A stretch of DNA of 64,000 nucleotides from CAZNLS01 sp964573895 (GTDB lineage Bacteria; Acidobacteriota; Aminicenantia; UBA2199). The stretch is from the NCBI GenBank assembly GCA_964573895.1, contig CAZNLS010000001.1:18220-82219 (forward strand). The letters run 5' to 3'. The position numbers and the translations under genes were made by a program. This document shows positions 61,034 to 64,000 of this stretch, in pieces. The notes beneath the pieces were generated by a model, which saw nothing but the letters and a program-made list of their open reading frames with translations, had not been told where the DNA came from and made no database searches. Within the stretch, counting starts at the first letter, position 1; the number at the start of each line of letters is the position of its first letter.

Positions 61034-63142
61034 CTATTCCGTTTTTGACTTTTTTTTCTGAATATATTTGCAATCCGGATATCCTGAACATCCGATAAAG
61101 GATCTTTTTCGTGCTTTCTGAAATTTTCTTACCAAAGGTTTTTTGCATTGAGGACAATTACCCAGATTTTCTTTCACAGATTCTATAAATGAACAATCCG
61201 GATATCCTGTACAACCGATAAAATACATTCCCGTCTTTGCTGAAAATCTTTTAACAAGCGGTTTTCCACAATCGGGGCAGCTTCTATCAATAACTTCATC
61301 TTTTTTTCTTTCATTTCCGGAAAGATCGATTTTCTCAGTATGCCGGCATGTAGGATAGTTTGAACAACCGACAAACCATCCGCTGGTTCTTGCCGAATAT
61401 TTCCTTACTAATTCGCCATTGCACTCGGGGCAGGATTTCCCTGTTTTCATCTCTTCTTTCTCTTTTAAATTAATCTTTTTCAGGTCATCTGACAGCTTTT
61501 CATAGAATTTTTTTATGCCTTCTGTCCATTCCAGGCTGCCCTCCGATACGGAGTCAAGCTCTTTTTCAAGATTTGCTGTAAAATTATATTGCATCAGATC
61601 GCTAAAATGAGTGTCAAGAAAATCGGAAACTTTTTTCCCGAGAAATGAGGATACAAACTTTTTATCTTCCCTGTAGACATAGTCCCTTTTTCCAAGCGTG
61701 TCGATGATTGAGGCATAGGTGGATGGTCTGCCAATTCCCTTCTCTTCAAGCATTTTAACCAGAGTTGCCTCAGTATATCTTGCCGGAGGTTTTGTAAAAT
61801 TTTGTTTGGGATCCAATTTTAATAATTTAAGAATTTCATTCTCTTTTAGTTCGGGAAGTAAGATCATTTTTTCATTTATACCGAGGACTTTTAAAAAGCC
61901 GGGAAATTTGATTGTTTCACCCCTTGCCATAAATAAACAGTCTCCGTTGAGAATATGAAATTTTGTCTCATTAATCTCCGCTTCCCTCATCTGAGATGCT
62001 ATAAATCTATCCCAGATCAATTTGTAAATTCTAATCTGATTTTTATTGAGAAAATTTTTCAGTTCATCCGGTTTTTTATTTGGGAAAGTCGGCCTTATTG
62101 CTTCATGAGCATCCTGAGCGTTCTTTCTGCTGCCAAAAAAATTCTGCTTTTCGGGAATATACTCTTTTCCATACATGTTTTGAATAACACTTTTTGCTTC
62201 CCTTGCGGCACCATCGGATATTCTGTAAGAATCCGTTCTCATATAGGTTATCAATCCGGTTTGATCTTTTCCTCCCAATTTTATCCCTTCATAAAGTTCC
62301 TGGGCTATTTTCATTGTCATTTTTACAGGGAATTTAAATTTTTTATATGCTTCCTGCTGAAGTGTTGATGTGATCAACGGAGCTAAAACTTTTCTTTTTT
62401 TTAACCTCTTTTGTATCTGAGAAAGAACAAAATTACCATTATCCAATTTTTTCACAATCTTATCAGTCTCATCACCTGAATCTATATTTGCCTTCTTCCC
62501 GCTGATTTTTTCAAGCTTAGCTGTAAATTCCGGAAGAACACTTCCCTTAAGGTTGGCAGATATTGTCCAGAATTCTACCGGAACGAATGCTTCTATCTGC
62601 CTATCCCTCTCCACAATAAGTTTCAAGGCAACCGATTGAACTCTTCCGGCAGACAATCTCCCGCCAATTTTTTTTTGCAGAACCGGGCTTATTTTATAAC
62701 CGGCAAGTCTGTCAAGTAATCTTCTCATTTGCTGAGAATTCACACGGTTCATATTAATTTCTCCGGGATTTTCAACTGCTTTGATAACTGCCTGTTTTGT
62801 AATTTCATTAAATGTAATTCTGTAGATCCTGCTGTTTATATTTTTCAAAATTTCATACAGATGGTATGCAATAGCTTCTCCTTCTCTGTCGGGATCGGGT
62901 GCAAGTAATATTGATTCTACTTTTCTTGAGATTTTTTTTAGTTCTGAAATAATATGTTTTTTACTTTCGAGATTCTCATAATAGGGTTTAAAATTTTTCT
63001 CAACATCAATACTTAAAATATGGGGATTAAGGTCCCTTACATGCCCCATTGATGAACTAACAATATAGCCATCACGGAGATATTTTGATATTGTATTTGA
63101 TTTGGCCGGTGATTCAACAATAACTAATATTTTATTTTTCAT
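61034..63142 (-). CDS. topA: DNA topoisomerase I
   Basis: 702 residues. The Toprim domain begins ILVIVESPAKSNTI with APDPDREGEAIAYHL; the catalytic segment is GLITYMRTDSYRIS, with Y300 as the nucleophile; VNSQQMRRLLDRLAGYKISP is also conserved. The C-terminus has three zinc-finger repeats (CPECNGELVRKY...CSNYPTC, CPDCGKPLVKRF...CTGYPDC, CPQCKKPLVRKF...CSGYPDC). It removes negative supercoils. Overlaps the end of dprA by 4 bp. Confidence 0.97.
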   Translation of the reverse strand: MKNKILVIVESPAKSNTISKYLRDGYIVSSSMGHVRDLNPHILSIDVEKNFKPYYENLESKKHIISELKKISRKVESILLAPDPDREGEAIAYHLYEILKNINSRIYRITFNEITKQAVIKAVENPGEINMNRVNSQQMRRLLDRLAGYKISPVLQKKIGGRLSAGRVQSVALKLIVERDRQIEAFVPVEFWTISANLKGSVLPEFTAKLEKISGKKANIDSGDETDKIVKKLDNGNFVLSQIQKRLKKRKVLAPLITSTLQQEAYKKFKFPVKMTMKIAQELYEGIKLGGKDQTGLITYMRTDSYRISDGAAREAKSVIQNMYGKEYIPEKQNFFGSRKNAQDAHEAIRPTFPNKKPDELKNFLNKNQIRIYKLIWDRFIASQMREAEINETKFHILNGDCLFMARGETIKFPGFLKVLGINEKMILLPELKENEILKLLKLDPKQNFTKPPARYTEATLVKMLEEKGIGRPSTYASIIDTLGKRDYVYREDKKFVSSFLGKKVSDFLDTHFSDLMQYNFTANLEKELDSVSEGSLEWTEGIKKFYEKLSDDLKKINLKEKEEMKTGKSCPECNGELVRKYSARTSGWFVGCSNYPTCRHTEKIDLSGNERKKDEVIDRSCPDCGKPLVKRFSAKTGMYFIGCTGYPDCSFIESVKENLGNCPQCKKPLVRKFQKARKRSFIGCSGYPDCKYIQKKKSKTE

Positions 63143-64000
63143 GAAATTCTTCTAAAACCTCCTGTTTCTTCAACGACTACGGCCTTCAGCACCATTCCCA
63201 TCAGGATAGTAATTACCTCCGAGACCGAAAATCCTGACTCTTCTACAAAATAATCAATACTTTTTACCTCATTTACCGCTATTAAGTCAAGAATTTTTTT
63301 TTCACTTGTATTTAAATCAGCGGCTGACAAGACTTTTTCTCTCTTCTTTTCTATTCCGAATTCTTCAAGTATATCATCGGAAGAGAGTATTGGTTTTGCC
63401 CCTTGCCTGATCAGATAATTGGTGCCTGAACTTAGTCTGTCGGTTATGGGCCCCGGAACGGCAAGCACATCTCTGTTCTGCTCAACTCCGAGCCTTGCAG
63501 TGATCAGCGAACCACTTCTTAGTTCAGCCTGAACAACGAGAATAGCATTTGAGAGCCCTGCAATTATCCTGTTTCTTATTGGAAAAAGAAACGGTCTGGG
63601 TACTGTGTCAAGAGGAAATTCAGAAACGACACAGCCATTTTCAAGGATCCTCCCTGCTAATGTCTTGTTCTTTGACGGGTACAATTTTAATAACCCCCCT
63701 GCATTGACTCCGATAGTAATCCCACCTTCTTGTAGAGTTATATTATGAGCCATTGAATCAATTCCATATGCCATACCGGAAACAACGGGAATACCTGCCT
63801 CAACTACAGGTGGAACAAGGGTTCTCAAAACAGATTTTCCATAACTGTTACCTTTTCTGGATCCCACAATTGCAAGACACTTCTTATTTAACACTGAACA
63901 GTCTCCCAAAACATATAAAATCACCGGGGGATCATATATCTCTTTTAAGAAATCAGGGTATTCATTGTCTTCCCGAAAAATAACTTTTATTTTATTTATT
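63139..64000 (-). CDS. dprA: DNA processing protein DprA/Smf, N-terminus outside window
   Basis: The frame is open to the window edge: upstream of the GTG at 63924 it reads KVIFREDNEYPDFLKEIYDP, the conserved DprA lead-in, so the gene begins beyond 64000 and the GTG is not its start. The Rossmann core follows: LAIVGSRKGNSYGKS, VSGMAYGIDSMAHNITL, RPFLFPIRNRIIAGLS, SGSLITARLGVEQNRDV. The C-terminal winged helix (~residues 195-260 of the visible part) is present. DprA loads RecA on incoming ssDNA during transformation. Overlaps topA by 4 bp. Confidence 0.93.
   Translation of the reverse strand, partial: INKIKVIFREDNEYPDFLKEIYDPPVILYVLGDCSVLNKKCLAIVGSRKGNSYGKSVLRTLVPPVVEAGIPVVSGMAYGIDSMAHNITLQEGGITIGVNAGGLLKLYPSKNKTLAGRILENGCVVSEFPLDTVPRPFLFPIRNRIIAGLSNAILVVQAELRSGSLITARLGVEQNRDVLAVPGPITDRLSSGTNYLIRQGAKPILSSDDILEEFGIEKKREKVLSAADLNTSEKKILDLIAVNEVKSIDYFVEESGFSVSEVITILMGMVLKAVVVEETGGFRRIS

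Noticed and set aside
1..64000. CRISPR array, prophage module or toxin-antitoxin pair
   Set aside because: No regularly spaced repeats, phage structural genes or paired small toxin genes were seen; the DUF1353 gene alone does not make a prophage.

Overview
The window is 64 kb of an AT-rich bacterial chromosome, apparently a draft assembly because two runs of exactly 100 N occur at 30164-30263 and 33472-33571. The cell envelope is Gram-negative: RND pumps with a lipoprotein adaptor, a TonB-family protein, an EnvC-type murein hydrolase activator and several lipoproteins. The metabolism looks anaerobic: a tungsten/molybdenum aldehyde:ferredoxin oxidoreductase with a four-cluster ferredoxin, [NiFe]-hydrogenase maturation genes hypDE, a B12-dependent acyl-CoA mutase and ATP-type PEP carboxykinase. 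The TRAP uptake set with a TatT lipoprotein recalls spirochaetes, but nothing here fixes the phylum.

Layout. 1-1127: 3' part of a fused isobutyryl-CoA mutase (icmF). 1128-6195: an accessory insert whose two ends carry the same 139 bp from the 3' end of icmF. It holds an internally deleted IS66-family element, two overlapping glycosyltransferase genes of visibly higher GC, an orphan gene end and a frameshifted amino-acid permease. 6344-14333: an efflux operon (adaptor plus two RND pumps). 14547-18340: a three-gene TRAP transporter, followed by glnS and a convergent sat. 21523-34265: single enzymes and small operons (nitroreductase, desaturase/epimerase, threonine aldolase/racemase, hydrolase, iron-sulfur protein, acetyltransferases, methyltransferases, small DUF proteins). 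34341-42596: a propeller-AraC sensor-regulator, a TonB-family protein, DUF937 and membrane miniproteins, and two large secreted proteins. 42719-45330: a DtxR-type regulator and hypDE. 45476-48943: smc. 49072-51790: the AOR operon. Then tRNA-Ala and pckA. 53870-64000: a mostly minus-strand housekeeping block (tsaD, divergent polysaccharide deacetylase, envC-like, xerC/D, trmFO, topA, dprA).

The strongest unusual signal is the 5.2-kb insert framed by a perfect 139-bp duplication of the icmF 3' end, with no recombinase gene inside. Others are an RND pump with about 220 extra residues carrying added membrane segments, a secreted protein with two Cys-containing repeats exactly 100 residues apart, a 54-residue protein at the head of the AOR operon, and an AHSA1-GNAT fusion. 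Both assembly gaps look closable by short end overlaps. All functional calls are by reading the sequence; no database search was run.
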